Program-made: the position numbers and the translations under genes
Shown here: piece after piece, positions 9,601 through 16,506 of the stretch
Layout of the letters: the number at the start of each line of letters is the position of its first letter
How positions within the stretch are numbered: the stretch's first letter is position 1
Notes under the pieces: generated by a model
Databases searched by the model: none
Told to the model about the DNA's origin: nothing
What the model saw: only the letters and a program-made list of their open reading frames with translations
Source: Pedobacter sp. ok626
GTDB taxonomy: Bacteria > Bacteroidota > Bacteroidia > Sphingobacteriales > Sphingobacteriaceae
DNA: 64,000 nucleotides
Direction: 5' to 3'
Assembly (NCBI RefSeq): GCF_900100435.1
Contig: NZ_FNEX01000018.1
Coordinates: 1-64,000 of the forward strand

Positions 9601-10057
9601 CCCTATTACCGTTAAAATTACCAATAAAGCTACTTGTAGCTACCTGAACATTATCCCGATAACCTCTTATATTAACAATATCCCCAGATTGCCATCCCCA
9701 ATCATACCAACTGAAACCATTAATTTTAAATTCTGCTCCATCTGCACTTTTGATAGCAGTACCATACCAATCAGCGGCGTTGAACGTCGTTAATCCGGTA
9801 AACCCATCAGTTCCTGACAACTGGATATCGTTTTTCCATTCCATTGGAAAATTCAATTTGGCACCTGAAATATCAGTGATATTAAAAATCTGTAAACTGA
9901 GGCCTGGAATATTAGTGGATCCCCCCTCACCATCCTGGGCTATACCATCAGCCCAATTTGTTGCGTCATTGCTGTTAAACGTTAAGACTATTGGGGTTTG
10001 CGCCTGGATTTTAAAAATAGTCAGGCAAAGAAATAAGAATAGTAAAATTCTCTTCAT
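3617..10057 (-). CDS. Giant modular adhesin with Ig-like, FnIII, MBG, cadherin-like and T9SS type B sorting domains
   Basis: 2146 residues. Rough order: signal peptide (1-19); an N-terminal module with GFSWYDWGW (20-190); three Ig-like repeats of about 118 residues with NGTYKEGDVI and SANKDI motifs (190-555); a further Ig-like domain (555-665); three repeats of about 95 residues with TIASNN motifs (667-965); a fibronectin III domain (about 970-1060); a Big-like domain with GTTTITAS (to 1145); seven MBG repeats of 76 residues (1147-1677) and a divergent eighth (to 1759); a cadherin-like domain with LDYENKTTYSVRV (1760-1860); two more beta domains, the second PKD-like (to 2052); and a CHU_C sorting domain with MSPNGDGINDKW and EGTYYYLIDF (2055-2146). 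The signal peptide and C-terminus indicate Sec export, then T9SS surface attachment. An adhesive or gliding role is inferred. A PorP/SprF gene follows by 20 bases. Confidence 0.93.
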   Translation of the reverse strand: MKRILLFLFLCLTIFKIQAQTPIVLTFNSNDATNWADGIAQDGEGGSTNIPGLSLQIFNITDISGAKLNFPMEWKNDIQLSGTDGFTGLTTFNAADWYGTAIKSADGAEFKINGFSWYDWGWQSGDIVNIRGYRDNVQVATSSFIGNFNGNRVVVDLSSNSSFNNVDEVRIFTSGSPISPAINGISITAHVYASSVSSTKSNGSYKVGEIIPVNVSFSEPVNVTNTPQLKLETGTTDRIINYASGTGTSTLTFNYTVEDGDNSSRLSYFDSQALTLNGGQIKAVSNGFNAALTLPVPGGSGSLSANKDIIIDGIVPTLTSVNSSTANGTYKEGDVIAINLNFSEVITVTGTPQLIMNSGATVNYSSGSGTSTLSFNYTVQAGNTSADLDYISTTALSLNGGSLSDEVGNNATLTLPAPGAANSLGANKNIVIDTTSPVVSSVSSSLANGTHKINDIIPVSVNFSEAVIVTGTPTLSLNSGGTASYASGSGTTTLVFNYTVALNQSIADLDQASTTALSLAAGTIKDAAGNDATLTLAAPGAAGSLGANKDIAINTTAPTTLSITRTGNAAINGTSAQFLVTFSENVTGVNTSDFSITSTGITAPAVTFVSGSNNTRTVTVNTGTGSGTLRLDLKSSGTGIINTVGNEIQAGYTAGEVYTIDKVIPTLINVTIASNNANTAKAKTGDVVTLSFTASETIGTPVVSIFGNTATVTNITANDWTATYTTQITNANGIIPFNIAFADVAGNVGIAVTATTNASSVTFDKTVPALTTVAIVSNNASNQTAKTGNIITLTFAASEAVALPVVTIAGNPVVPTSAGGNSFTAAYTLTGTETEGAVAFNIAFTDLTGNAGTDITATTNSSSVTYDKMVPTLSGVTIASNNLMTNVAKAGNIITLNFMASEVIATPTVTMGGIAVTPSNSGGNSWTATQTVSGLTPEGILAFNIAFSDLPGNPGTPVTATTNSSSVLVDRTAPAAPTGLTATAGNTQNTITWNASPAPDLDKYILYGGTSINPAIAIQTIPAGTLTYTHTGLTNGVGYFYRISAVDATGNEGAKSGNIVSTPKGTQTITFNPLVASVYGATPVTLTASSSSALAVTYTSSNTAVATVSGSTVTILAAGTTTITASQIGDAAFLAAAPVTQDLVVNKKDIAVNAVAKTKIYGTADPVFTYTFSPALIGSDTFTGALERIAGDNVGVYGINQGTVALNANYTITFTSADLQVTAKSITITAAAETKIFGDTDPTFIYTVAPALIGMDNFTGSLDRALGENAGNYAIGQGSLSLGANYQITYVPANLSITAKAVTVVATAKTKVYGNIDPALTYTFTPELIGTDVFTGTLDRTSGENIGSYAISQGTLSAGANYTLLFSTANLNITKKTIAIAATAGSKAYGAADPAFAYTFSPALIGTDVFTGTLDRASGENIGNYAIGQGTLALNGNYNTTYTPADFSITKKTVTVTAIVKTKAYGVADPSLTYTFSPALIGTDVFTGNLDRTTGENIGNYAIGQGSLALNNNYLITYVPANLSITTKVLTVTAVAKNKTYGDGDPALTYSFSPVLIGTDVFTGNLDRTIGENIGGYAINQGTVTAGPNYQITYVSANLNIGAKSIGVTATAANKIYGAADPTLAYTFSPALIGTDTFSGSLNRAAGENVGTYAINKNTLALSSNYVLNYTTASLTIGKAPLSIIGEDKEKFTGTTNPTFTAKYTGLVNGETSAVLTTPAIFSTTATTSSPIGTYTIVPSGAVAANYQISYVNGTLTVKPGAPTNVLLAGVTLYENKATGTAAGTLSSTSDDPNATFAYSLVSGTGDTDNALFSISGNQLLTAASLDYENKTTYSVRVRSTTQYGFSLDKTFTIALSDVNELPTLAAIANQTICYTATAQNINLTGISAGPESTQSTSLSVVGNNSALLQSLSVSGSGATAIINYSVKTGASGTATITVTVKDNGGTANGGVDTYSRAFVLTVNALPVVSITADKGTSTGSNSIEVSKGETVFLNATGGAIYAWANHSSIIRGLTTSTLEVRPRETTTYTVTVTNASGCSETQTFSIKVLDDLVKIKATNIMSPNGDGINDKWIIDNIDFYPNNEVKIFDRSGRLIYSKKGYDNSWEATLNGAPLAEGTYYYLIDFGTNRAAFKGYITVIRTEQTR
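5025..6616 (-). repeat. Seven tandem 228-bp repeats encoding MBG domains
   Basis: Seven in-frame units of 76 codons each carry KxYGxxDPxxTYTFSPALIGxDxFTGxLxR...ENxGxYAIxxGTL...NYxITYxxAxLxI. The copies are clearly related but differ at many positions. Such arrays are prone to length change by slipped recombination and to misassembly. Confidence 0.85.
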
Positions 10058-10105
10058 AGGGAGGTGTTTAATTTAGATTAATATTTGTATAGTAGTAATA
10101 CCGCC

Positions 10106-10113
10106 CAAAAATA
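10106..10113 (-). promoter_or_regulatory. Possible -7 element upstream of adhesin gene
   Basis: TATTTTTG on the minus strand fits TAnnTTTG and lies about 50 bases upstream of the adhesin ATG. I see no clear TTTG -33 partner, so the assignment is weak. Confidence 0.25.
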
Positions 10114-10192
10114 GGCTATGTATTTTACTATAGATTAAATATAGTATTATTTTTTCTTCCAACCATTCAATAATTAGAGGAAATACAGAAAT

Positions 10193-11353
10193 TTATGAGA
10201 CTTTTTTTTGCGAGAAAAAAGCTTTCGGCATTAGACCTGTCTCTTTCTTAAAAGCATTATAAAAAGTGGCAAGACTTTTAAAACCAGACTCATAAGCCAC
10301 AGATTCGATGGTCATTTTATCAGACTTAAGCGGGTATTGATCTATAAAAAAAATAATTCGGTATCCGTTAATCCAATCGCGAAAATTTTTATCCAAAAAA
10401 CTATTGATAACGAATGAACAATGGTGTACGGGAATATTAAGCTCATTAGCTAGCTCAACAATTTGAAAATTAGGCTGAAGATATGGCTTTTTGTTTTCCA
10501 TAAAAGACTTCATCAAATCAGAATAAGTAGCTAACTGATCAGGCAAAAGGTTGACTTTCTTCACCGCCACTGTTGTCTTCGGAAGTTCTTTAACTTCCTC
10601 CGGTTTTTTTTCCATATCTACTGCCACAAACAAGTAGCCATAAAATAATTTCGGCTGATGCATGATAAATACAACGATCACCAAAAGCACTACGCAATTA
10701 AGTATAATGAAAGAAGTATTAAATATCGGTTCTTCTACATCCCATATCATCAATGGTATAAAGCTCACCAATTGAAAAAAAGTAGCGGCTCTTATAAAAA
10801 AGAAGATCCACTTTTTACCATTTGCATCAATATGTTCATCAATCACTTTTGATTTGAGTACAGCAAACCAGGTTGCCGTTAAATATACCAGCAACAAGAA
10901 AGGTCTGCCCAGGTAATAAAACCAAGAAGGGAATACCCCACTCCTTTCTGTTATAAAAAGTTGTTTATTATCTCTAATCTGATCCGCAATAACATCCCAT
11001 TTTATTTCAGGCGAAAAGGGCAATGGCAGCAAATGAATAATGGCCAGAAAAGCGGGAATAAAATGCAGCCATTCAAACTTACGGAGCTGAGTACGTCCAT
11101 TGATAAAATGGGTTACATACAAGTAAAAGCAAACAGGAGCAGCATAATAAAATGGAGCTGCAACCTGATAAAAAAAAGAAAAAACATCCTGATCCTGCGA
11201 ATTTACAAGCAGTGAAACCAGTACCTGACCAAATCTGGCGATAAAGATAATAGACAGTAAACGATTCAATAGTTTCACACCTCGTTTTGCGAAAAACAAG
11301 TGCAAAGAAAGTAAGAGCAAGAAAAAACAACTAATACTTGAAAAAAAGATCAA
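10193..11353 (-). CDS. AraC-family regulator with multi-pass membrane N-terminus
   Basis: 386 residues. The first 235 or so contain several strongly hydrophobic segments (starting FFLLLLSLHLFF, with LLVYLTATWFAVL and VVLLVIVVFIMHQ), suggesting six or seven membrane spans. A soluble linker and a C-terminal AraC-type double helix-turn-helix (about 285-386) follow, with MTIESVAYESGFKSLATFYNAFKK and GLMPKAFF. The architecture implies a membrane-bound transcription factor that senses a signal at the envelope; the ligand is unknown. The only start I find is TTG at 11351-11353, as no in-frame ATG exists upstream or in the first 190 codons. It stands alone upstream of the adhesin operon on the same strand, 135 bases away, and could regulate it, which is inference. 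Confidence 0.85.
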   Translation of the reverse strand: MIFFSSISCFFLLLLSLHLFFAKRGVKLLNRLLSIIFIARFGQVLVSLLVNSQDQDVFSFFYQVAAPFYYAAPVCFYLYVTHFINGRTQLRKFEWLHFIPAFLAIIHLLPLPFSPEIKWDVIADQIRDNKQLFITERSGVFPSWFYYLGRPFLLLVYLTATWFAVLKSKVIDEHIDANGKKWIFFFIRAATFFQLVSFIPLMIWDVEEPIFNTSFIILNCVVLLVIVVFIMHQPKLFYGYLFVAVDMEKKPEEVKELPKTTVAVKKVNLLPDQLATYSDLMKSFMENKKPYLQPNFQIVELANELNIPVHHCSFVINSFLDKNFRDWINGYRIIFFIDQYPLKSDKMTIESVAYESGFKSLATFYNAFKKETGLMPKAFFSQKKVS

Positions 11354-11366
11354 AGCCCTATATTTG
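11338..11366 (+). promoter_or_regulatory. Candidate promoter for the AlkB-like gene
   Basis: TTG (11338-11340), an 18-base spacer and TATATTTG (11359-11366) on the plus strand fit the Bacteroidota TTG-N17-23-TAnnTTTG pattern. The predicted leader to the ATG at 11510 is about 137 bases. The -33 part overlaps the 5' end of the divergent AraC gene. Confidence 0.4.
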
Positions 11367-11509
11367 ATGGTGCAAGATATGTGTTTTTCTTTAAAATGAA
11401 TATTATCATTTTACACAAGCAAGCAACAATCGGGTTTTAATACCAAATAATTTTAATGATTTTCGCAATCAAGATTAAGCCCCGCTTCTAATTTTTAAAT
11501 TAAAACAAA

Positions 11510-12118
11510 ATGGATTTATTTAGTAACGAAACAGTTGAGAACAAAAATCTATTACCTTATGATGGTACAGTAAAATATTATGGCAAATTAATGTCTTCGC
11601 AAACGGCTAATCATTACCTGGATATATTGTTGAATACTATCGAATGGAGAAATGATGAGGCGGTCATTTTTGGCAAACATATACTCACAAAACGAAAGGT
11701 AGCCTGGTACGGCGAAAAAGAATTCGAATACACGTATTCAAATGTCACAAAAAAAGCACTACCCTGGACCCCAGAGTTACTTGAATTGAAAACATTAGCA
11801 GAAAAAACACTGGGAGAAACATTCAATTCCTGCCTGCTTAATCTTTACCATACTGGAGAAGAAGGTATGGCCTGGCATAGTGATGGGGAGAAAGATTTGA
11901 AAAAGAATGGAGCTATAGGCTCTATGAGCTTTGGAGCCGAAAGGAAATTTGCCTTTAAGCACAAGCAAAGCAAGCAAACCGTTTCTTTAATTCTGGAAAA
12001 CGGAAGCCTATTGGTGATGAAGGATCACACGCAAACTCATTGGTTACATCGGCTCCCTCCTACCAAACAAACGCATAAGCCCAGGGTCAACCTAACCTTT
12101 CGAACGATCGTATCCTGA
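11510..12118 (+). CDS. AlkB-like 2-oxoglutarate/Fe(II) dioxygenase
   Basis: 202 residues, typical of bacterial AlkB/ALKBH2-like demethylases, which oxidatively remove alkyl groups from N1-methyladenine and N3-methylcytosine in DNA and RNA. The iron triad is visible as H123 and D125 in WHSDGE and H180 in HWLHRLP. The 2-oxoglutarate-binding arginines fall in PRVNLTFR (R192, R198). The substrate loop has the ALKBH2-type NLYHTGEEGMAWHSD form. It is convergent with the cupin gene. A regulator of the Ada type is not adjacent. Confidence 0.92.
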   Translation: MDLFSNETVENKNLLPYDGTVKYYGKLMSSQTANHYLDILLNTIEWRNDEAVIFGKHILTKRKVAWYGEKEFEYTYSNVTKKALPWTPELLELKTLAEKTLGETFNSCLLNLYHTGEEGMAWHSDGEKDLKKNGAIGSMSFGAERKFAFKHKQSKQTVSLILENGSLLVMKDHTQTHWLHRLPPTKQTHKPRVNLTFRTIVS

Positions 12119-12135
12119 GCCTCTCACTTATCTTG

Positions 12136-12480
12136 CTATATAAAATCCTCCCTGTGTGGGCTAAATACATCTATTAAAACCCCAGGTTCCAGACATACCG
12201 ACCCATGTAAAGTGTTGGGTGGTACATAAAAACCATCACCAGTTTTTAAGATCTGTTTATCATCTCCAATAGTCAGTTCAAAAACACCACTTTCTACATA
12301 GCTAACCTGCGTATGCGGATGTTCGTGAATTGAACCTACAGCATCTTTCTCAAATTTAACTTTCACCAACATTACACGGTCATCGTAACCATAAATCTGT
12401 CTTTGGATACCAGGAGATGCATATTCCCAGGGAATATCTGTACCCTGCTGAAAGTTTTTGCTTTTTAATAAATCACTCAT
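12136..12480 (-). CDS. Small cupin-domain protein
   Basis: 114 residues forming a single cupin barrel. Motif 1 is visible as HEHPHTQVSYVESGVFELTIG (metal-ligand candidates H-x-H-x-H and E) and motif 2 as GDGFYVPPNTLHGSV. Such proteins bind a divalent metal and act as isomerases, dioxygenases or sugar/small-molecule binders. The substrate cannot be read from the sequence. It is monocistronic and convergent with the AlkB-like gene 17 bases away. Confidence 0.88.
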   Translation of the reverse strand: MSDLLKSKNFQQGTDIPWEYASPGIQRQIYGYDDRVMLVKVKFEKDAVGSIHEHPHTQVSYVESGVFELTIGDDKQILKTGDGFYVPPNTLHGSVCLEPGVLIDVFSPHREDFI

Positions 12481-12531
12481 ATTTTATTATATCTAATTAC
12501 ACAAGATAAGCCATCAACAATGTAGCGTATA

Positions 12532-12539
12532 CAAAGGTA
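12532..12539 (-). promoter_or_regulatory. Candidate -7 element for the cupin gene
   Basis: TACCTTTG on the minus strand, 51 bases upstream of the cupin ATG, fits the -7 consensus. No good -33 TTTG is visible. Confidence 0.3.
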
Positions 12540-12612
12540 ACTCTTACAATTGTCTCATTTTGTATTACCGCATATCTTTACTAAATTTAATCAATCATCC
12601 TTATCGCTCTAT

Positions 12613-13419
12613 ATGGAAATACAATCTGGCTACGCGACGCGCAGGCCCTTTCTTTTTATTATCCTTATCTACCTCGCTGCAGGAGTAGCTTGGCTATACC
12701 TTGGAAGCATCATTATTGGCATTGTAGATCGTAATAACCCACACGTAGATCTCCGCTATCTATATACGAGTAAAAACATTTCTTTCTTGCTTTTCACGGC
12801 GTCAGCTTTATTTTTTCTACTCAGAGCCCACCATAAACGTTTGTTGCGTGCAGAAAGCAATTACTTCCAATTATTCGAAGCCTCACCCGGAGCTGTATAC
12901 GTAATGGATAAAACGACCTTCAGGTTTCTTGCCGTTAATGATGTAATGGTCAAAAAATACGGCTATAGTCGCGGACAACTGCTAAAAATGTCAGCCTTAG
13001 ATATCCGTCCTGAAGAGGAAAGAAAGAAATTAAAGGATTACCTCTATTCCGACCATGACGAAGGACACGAAACAGGGATCTGGTTACATCAGAAAAAAAA
13101 CGGCGAGCTTTTCTACATGCTCATTTCCCATCACTCTATAAAATTCAAGGACAAGGAAGCTTATATTGTTATTGCGATTGATATTGACCGAAGCGTCAGA
13201 AACGAGAGAAGACTCAAAGAGATTGCCTGGACAAACTCACATGAAATCAGAAAACCGGTAAGTAATATACTGGGATTAGTTCAACTGATGAAGGCAGAGC
13301 ACCCTAATGAACCCAGGGATGTCAACATTATTAAAATGCTTGTTACTTCAGCATATGAACTTGATACCGTAGTTAAAAAGATCAATTCACATGCTGAAGA
13401 ACTAGATAAGCGTCTCTAA
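12613..13419 (+). CDS. Membrane PAS protein with HisKA-like H-box but no ATPase domain
   Basis: I start at the ATG at 12613; the frame opens further upstream only with a TTG at 12550. 268 residues: two hydrophobic segments (about 12-33 and 55-73) flank a short external loop, then a PAS domain (about 82-195, with FEASPGAVYVMDK and DIRPEEERKKL). A dimerisation segment containing an H-box (H210 in SHEIRKPVSNILGL) follows. The protein ends about 60 residues later, before any N, G1 or G2 box of a HATPase domain. It could therefore accept or relay phosphate or work as a sensory partner, but should not autophosphorylate. Its 3' end overlaps the convergent DUF1456 gene by 4 bases, so the missing domain has not simply been split off downstream. 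Confidence 0.82.
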   Translation: MEIQSGYATRRPFLFIILIYLAAGVAWLYLGSIIIGIVDRNNPHVDLRYLYTSKNISFLLFTASALFFLLRAHHKRLLRAESNYFQLFEASPGAVYVMDKTTFRFLAVNDVMVKKYGYSRGQLLKMSALDIRPEEERKKLKDYLYSDHDEGHETGIWLHQKKNGELFYMLISHHSIKFKDKEAYIVIAIDIDRSVRNERRLKEIAWTNSHEIRKPVSNILGLVQLMKAEHPNEPRDVNIIKMLVTSAYELDTVVKKINSHAEELDKRL

Positions 13420-13667
13420 GCGCCTGCTGCGCCCGGATCTTGCTTTGGAGGTCTTGGTCCTCGTTTATAAATCACAAGACCATTTAAAAAATTGCGTAGA
13501 ATCTGATCGCCGCAAGGTTTAAAATTAGGGTGATCATCGCTTCTAAAAATATCTCCAAGCTCGCTTTTGCTAACTTTAAAATTTACTAGAGACATTATTT
13601 TCAATATATCGTCGTTGGTAAGCGCCAGCGCTACACGCAACTTCTTAAAGATATCGTTATTACTCAT
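13416..13667 (-). CDS. DUF1456 (YehS-like) protein, single-repeat form
   Basis: 83 residues. The motif LRVALALTNDDILKIMSLVNFKVS followed by CGDQILRNFLNGLVIYKRG matches DUF1456. E. coli YehS has two such repeats in about 156 residues; this protein corresponds to one of them, with best resemblance to the second, plus a proline-rich tail. Function is unknown. It starts 1 base after the stop codon of the DbpA-like helicase, so the two are co-transcribed, and a link to RNA metabolism is possible by context only. Confidence 0.85.
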   Translation of the reverse strand: MSNNDIFKKLRVALALTNDDILKIMSLVNFKVSKSELGDIFRSDDHPNFKPCGDQILRNFLNGLVIYKRGPRPPKQDPGAAGA

Positions 13668-13668
13668 A

Positions 13669-14976
13669 TTACATTGCTATTTCAATCTTTACCTTTTTGT
13701 TCTTTATTCTCTCGTTAGCCAGCGCACCTAAAATGCTCTTTACCATTTTACGCTTCACAGCTACATAAGAAGCCTGGTCTTTAACTTCAATCAAACCAAC
13801 ATCGTCTTTCTGCAAACCACCTTTTTTAAGTAACAAGCCAACAATATCTATCTTATTAACCTTGTCCTTTTTCCCTGCAGCGATATATAAAGTTTGCCAT
13901 TCACTATCTCTTGGAAGACTAAAATTACCTTTCAAATTTTCTACTTCGATATCCCCCTTCAAGAAAGGATACTTTTCATCGTCAGCAACAATCAGGTAGG
14001 CTGTACCTTTTGCATTCATACGCGCGGTACGTCCGTTGCGGTGCAAAAATGCATCTTCCGTATATGGCAACTGGTAATGAATGATACATTCTACTTCAGG
14101 TATATCCAAACCTCTTGAGGCCAGATCTGTTGTAATTAAAATCTTAATACTACCATTCCTAAACTTTAACAAAGCGCGCTCACGCTCATCTTGTTCCATT
14201 CCGCCATGAAAAATATCGTGTGAAAGATCCTGATCGATTAGCAAATCACTAATACGATCCACGGTCTCCCTATGGTTACAAAAAATCAGCATGTTTTTAT
14301 GTCCAACCTTACAGATCAGCTTTAACAATGTAGGTAGCTTATCTTCCGCAGTTGTCAACACCTTTTTCAACTTCAAATCTGGCGCTACAGCGGCATCACT
14401 TAAAAAGTTAATCTCAACAGGCTTACTAATCCCAGTAAAGTCAGGAATTTCTTCCATTGAAGTTGCCGAAGTCAATATTCTTTGTTTTAAAGACAGTAGC
14501 TTACGGATGATATACGACATATCTTCCTGGAAACCGAATTCCAATGCTTTATCAAACTCATCCAATACAAGCGTAGTAATCCCAGATTCGTCAAAATTCT
14601 CATGACGAAGGTGATATGCAATCCTACCGGGGGTTCCGATCAGTACTGCAGGTGGTTGTTCAAAATTGTTTCTTTCCGTTTTTACGGGGTGACCACCATA
14701 ACAGCAGTTTACCTTAAAACCGGTCGACATTTGTCTGAACACCATTTCAATTTGCAAAGCCAGCTCACGTGAGGGCACTAATATCAGCGCCTGAACGCCA
14801 TCAACATCTTTTTTTAAATTGTGTAATACCGGCAATAAGAAACCCAACGTTTTACCCGACCCCGTAGGGGCCAACAAAACTAAATCACTTCCAGTTTTAC
14901 CAGCAGCAACTGTTTCCTGCTGCATTTGATTTAGGGAAGCAATTTTTAATTTCTCCAGTATCTTTTCTACCATCAT
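13669..14976 (-). CDS. dbpA: DEAD-box RNA helicase, DbpA-like
   Basis: 435 residues. Helicase motifs: Walker A APTGSGKT (36-43), PSRELALQ (68-75), GTPGRI (114-119), motif II as DEFD (139-142) instead of DEAD, SAT (170-172), and HRNGRTAR (312-319) where the family usually has HRxGRTGR. The C-terminal 80 or so residues (VNKIDIVGLLLKKGGLQKDDVG onward) form a DbpA RNA-binding domain, which in E. coli recognises hairpin 92 of 23S rRNA during 50S assembly. Two adjacent ATG codons could start translation. A -7 box ends only 4 bases before the first. It is followed by the DUF1456 gene. Confidence 0.88.
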   Translation of the reverse strand: MMVEKILEKLKIASLNQMQQETVAAGKTGSDLVLLAPTGSGKTLGFLLPVLHNLKKDVDGVQALILVPSRELALQIEMVFRQMSTGFKVNCCYGGHPVKTERNNFEQPPAVLIGTPGRIAYHLRHENFDESGITTLVLDEFDKALEFGFQEDMSYIIRKLLSLKQRILTSATSMEEIPDFTGISKPVEINFLSDAAVAPDLKLKKVLTTAEDKLPTLLKLICKVGHKNMLIFCNHRETVDRISDLLIDQDLSHDIFHGGMEQDERERALLKFRNGSIKILITTDLASRGLDIPEVECIIHYQLPYTEDAFLHRNGRTARMNAKGTAYLIVADDEKYPFLKGDIEVENLKGNFSLPRDSEWQTLYIAAGKKDKVNKIDIVGLLLKKGGLQKDDVGLIEVKDQASYVAVKRKMVKSILGALANERIKNKKVKIEIAM

Positions 14977-14980
14977 GGCG

Positions 14981-14988
14981 CAAAGATA
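14981..14988 (-). promoter_or_regulatory. -7 element immediately before helicase start codon
   Basis: TATCTTTG on the minus strand fits TAnnTTTG, and only CGCC separates it from the ATG. If used, transcription would begin at or next to the start codon, giving a leaderless message. Confidence 0.42.
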
Positions 14989-15002
14989 GTGGAATTAAGG
15001 CA

Positions 15003-15221
15003 TTAAAACTTCAGATACTTCCTCCTTAGATACTTCAGCGAGCTATTTAGTCGCATATCCAGATTCATCAACATATGTCCCCGTTCAGCAATCCATGTCG
15101 TCATCTTTCGATTAACCCGCTTCACAGGCATATAAACCCGGTCCTCCATCATTTCTTGATAATCAACTGAAGCTCTGCTCTTTTGAAGCAGATAAAATTC
15201 ATTTAACAATTCTGTCTTCAT
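15003..15221 (-). CDS. Small hypothetical protein, basic and helical
   Basis: 72 residues, starting with ATG at 15219-15221. It is rich in Arg, Lys, Met and Leu (for example VYMPVKRVNRKMTTWIAERG) and ends in a basic segment (KYLRRKYLKF). I recognise no family. It lies 26 bases upstream of the helicase on the same strand. It has no signal peptide or membrane segment, and its charge would suit nucleic-acid binding, which is speculation. Confidence 0.5.
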   Translation of the reverse strand: MKTELLNEFYLLQKSRASVDYQEMMEDRVYMPVKRVNRKMTTWIAERGHMLMNLDMRLNSSLKYLRRKYLKF

Positions 15222-15438
15222 AATGCTTATATTTAGTTAACGATTCTTCCTATTTAACGAAAGCGCACTTACCTTATTATAACAAGGCTTCATCAAAAGA
15301 GTTTAAATATACAACTAAGCTGTTGACAACTAGACAATTGTTAACAATTAAACCGCAACAATTTAACACGTTTTTAATTTTATCCACTTATTTTTAAGAA
15401 ACCTAAATACGGGTTGTTTACAAAACATCAATTAACGT

Positions 15439-15912
15439 ATGAACTGGAAGAAATTTAGCGGCGAAATCATTCACTCTTCAATCCTCGAAGAGGTAGAAAA
15501 CGCCATCATCAGAGAAAGCGACAACGGCTACAAGCTTAAGGTCTGCATCGGTACGGATTCACAGGTAAAAGGGGCACTCACCGATTTTGCAACGGTAATT
15601 GTCTTACTAAGGGAACACCATGGGGGTTTCATGTACATTCATCAGGAGAAAACCGCTCAAAAAATGAGTATCAAAGAAAGGATGTTGGTTGAAGTACAAA
15701 AGTCTATCGAAACAGCCTACTCCATTTGTGATCTTTTAGACCTCTACAATGTAGACCTGGAAGTACATGCAGATATCAATACCAACCCAATGTTCAAATC
15801 AAACAAAGCATTAAATGAAGCGATGGGTTATATTTTAAGTATGGGATTCATTTTTAAAGCAAAGCCCGAAGCATTTGCCAGCTCTACCTGTGCAGATAAA
15901 ATGGTGCACTAA
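15439..15912 (+). CDS. YkuK-like (DUF458) RNase H-fold protein
   Basis: 157 residues matching the YkuK/DUF458 family, predicted to adopt a ribonuclease H-like fold. Conserved acidic positions are visible in VCIGTDSQVKG (about residue 37), LEVHADINTNP (about residue 112) and the C-terminal AFASSTCADKMVH. The role is not established; some relatives have been linked to RNA or sporulation. The gene stands alone, and the DUF4468 gene on the other strand ends at the adjacent base (15913). Confidence 0.85.
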   Translation: MNWKKFSGEIIHSSILEEVENAIIRESDNGYKLKVCIGTDSQVKGALTDFATVIVLLREHHGGFMYIHQEKTAQKMSIKERMLVEVQKSIETAYSICDLLDLYNVDLEVHADINTNPMFKSNKALNEAMGYILSMGFIFKAKPEAFASSTCADKMVH

Positions 15913-16494
15913 CTACCACTTTTTAGCAGGATTTACAGGCTCGGCTTTTATTACCGGCAAAGCAACAGCTTTGTTCATCATCGCCGCTTTAAAACGTCCG
16001 GCAAAAACATTCACAGCGCTGGTTGTCGCCTTTAGGTAACCCGCCCATTCAGCTGCATTCAACTTTCCCGGTTTAGTCTCAAGCGGAACCCCAACAGTGG
16101 TTGAAGGAACGAAATTGCCATAACGATCCCGTTGGTATGGAATAAAATTAAAATCAGTCAGCCAAAAACGATACTTCCCATCCCTGATCTCCACATAAAA
16201 ATTATAAAGCACCTCACCAGATGGGCGACTTAAAACCATTGCCGTTTTATTGACGATCAGTTTCCCTTCAGCCTGAAAAACAGAATCGCTTTCCCGGGAT
16301 TTCAATTTTAATGATTTACTTGATTTTTTTAAAAAAGTAGCAGCCCTTGCACTCAACGAATCTTTATGTGCATCCTTTACTGTCACTACCTCATAATAGA
16401 TCAGCTTACCCCTGTCATCGTTAGACAATGGCTTGTCTTGGGCAAAACCAACAGCAGAAAAAAACAATAAGATAGCTAGAGTTAAAGTTTTCAT
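15913..16494 (-). CDS. Secreted DUF4468 (TBP-like fold) protein
   Basis: 193 residues from the ATG at 16492-16494; the open frame extends 15 codons further upstream but that runs into the terminator of the previous gene. It has a signal peptide (LTLAILLFFSAVGFAQ). A DUF4468 domain follows (about 45-145), with GKLIVNKTAMVLSRPSGEV and YRFWLTDFNFIPYQRDRYG. The family is periplasmic or surface-located in Bacteroidota with no known function. It abuts the convergent YkuK-like gene with no gap. Confidence 0.82.
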   Translation of the reverse strand: MKTLTLAILLFFSAVGFAQDKPLSNDDRGKLIYYEVVTVKDAHKDSLSARAATFLKKSSKSLKLKSRESDSVFQAEGKLIVNKTAMVLSRPSGEVLYNFYVEIRDGKYRFWLTDFNFIPYQRDRYGNFVPSTTVGVPLETKPGKLNAAEWAGYLKATTSAVNVFAGRFKAAMMNKAVALPVIKAEPVNPAKKW

Positions 16495-16506
16495 AATATA
16501 AAGATA

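Noticed and set aside
12550..12612. TTG-initiated N-terminal extension of the PAS protein
   Set aside because: The ATG at 12613 directly precedes the first membrane segment; the 21 extra residues add nothing recognisable.
15337..15388. AT-rich intergenic stretch with a 12-bp palindrome (ATTGTTAACAAT) and a DnaA-box-like TTATCCACT, considered as a replication origin
   Set aside because: Only one 9-mer with a mismatch to the consensus and no dnaA, dnaN or other origin genes nearby; a single box is expected by chance.
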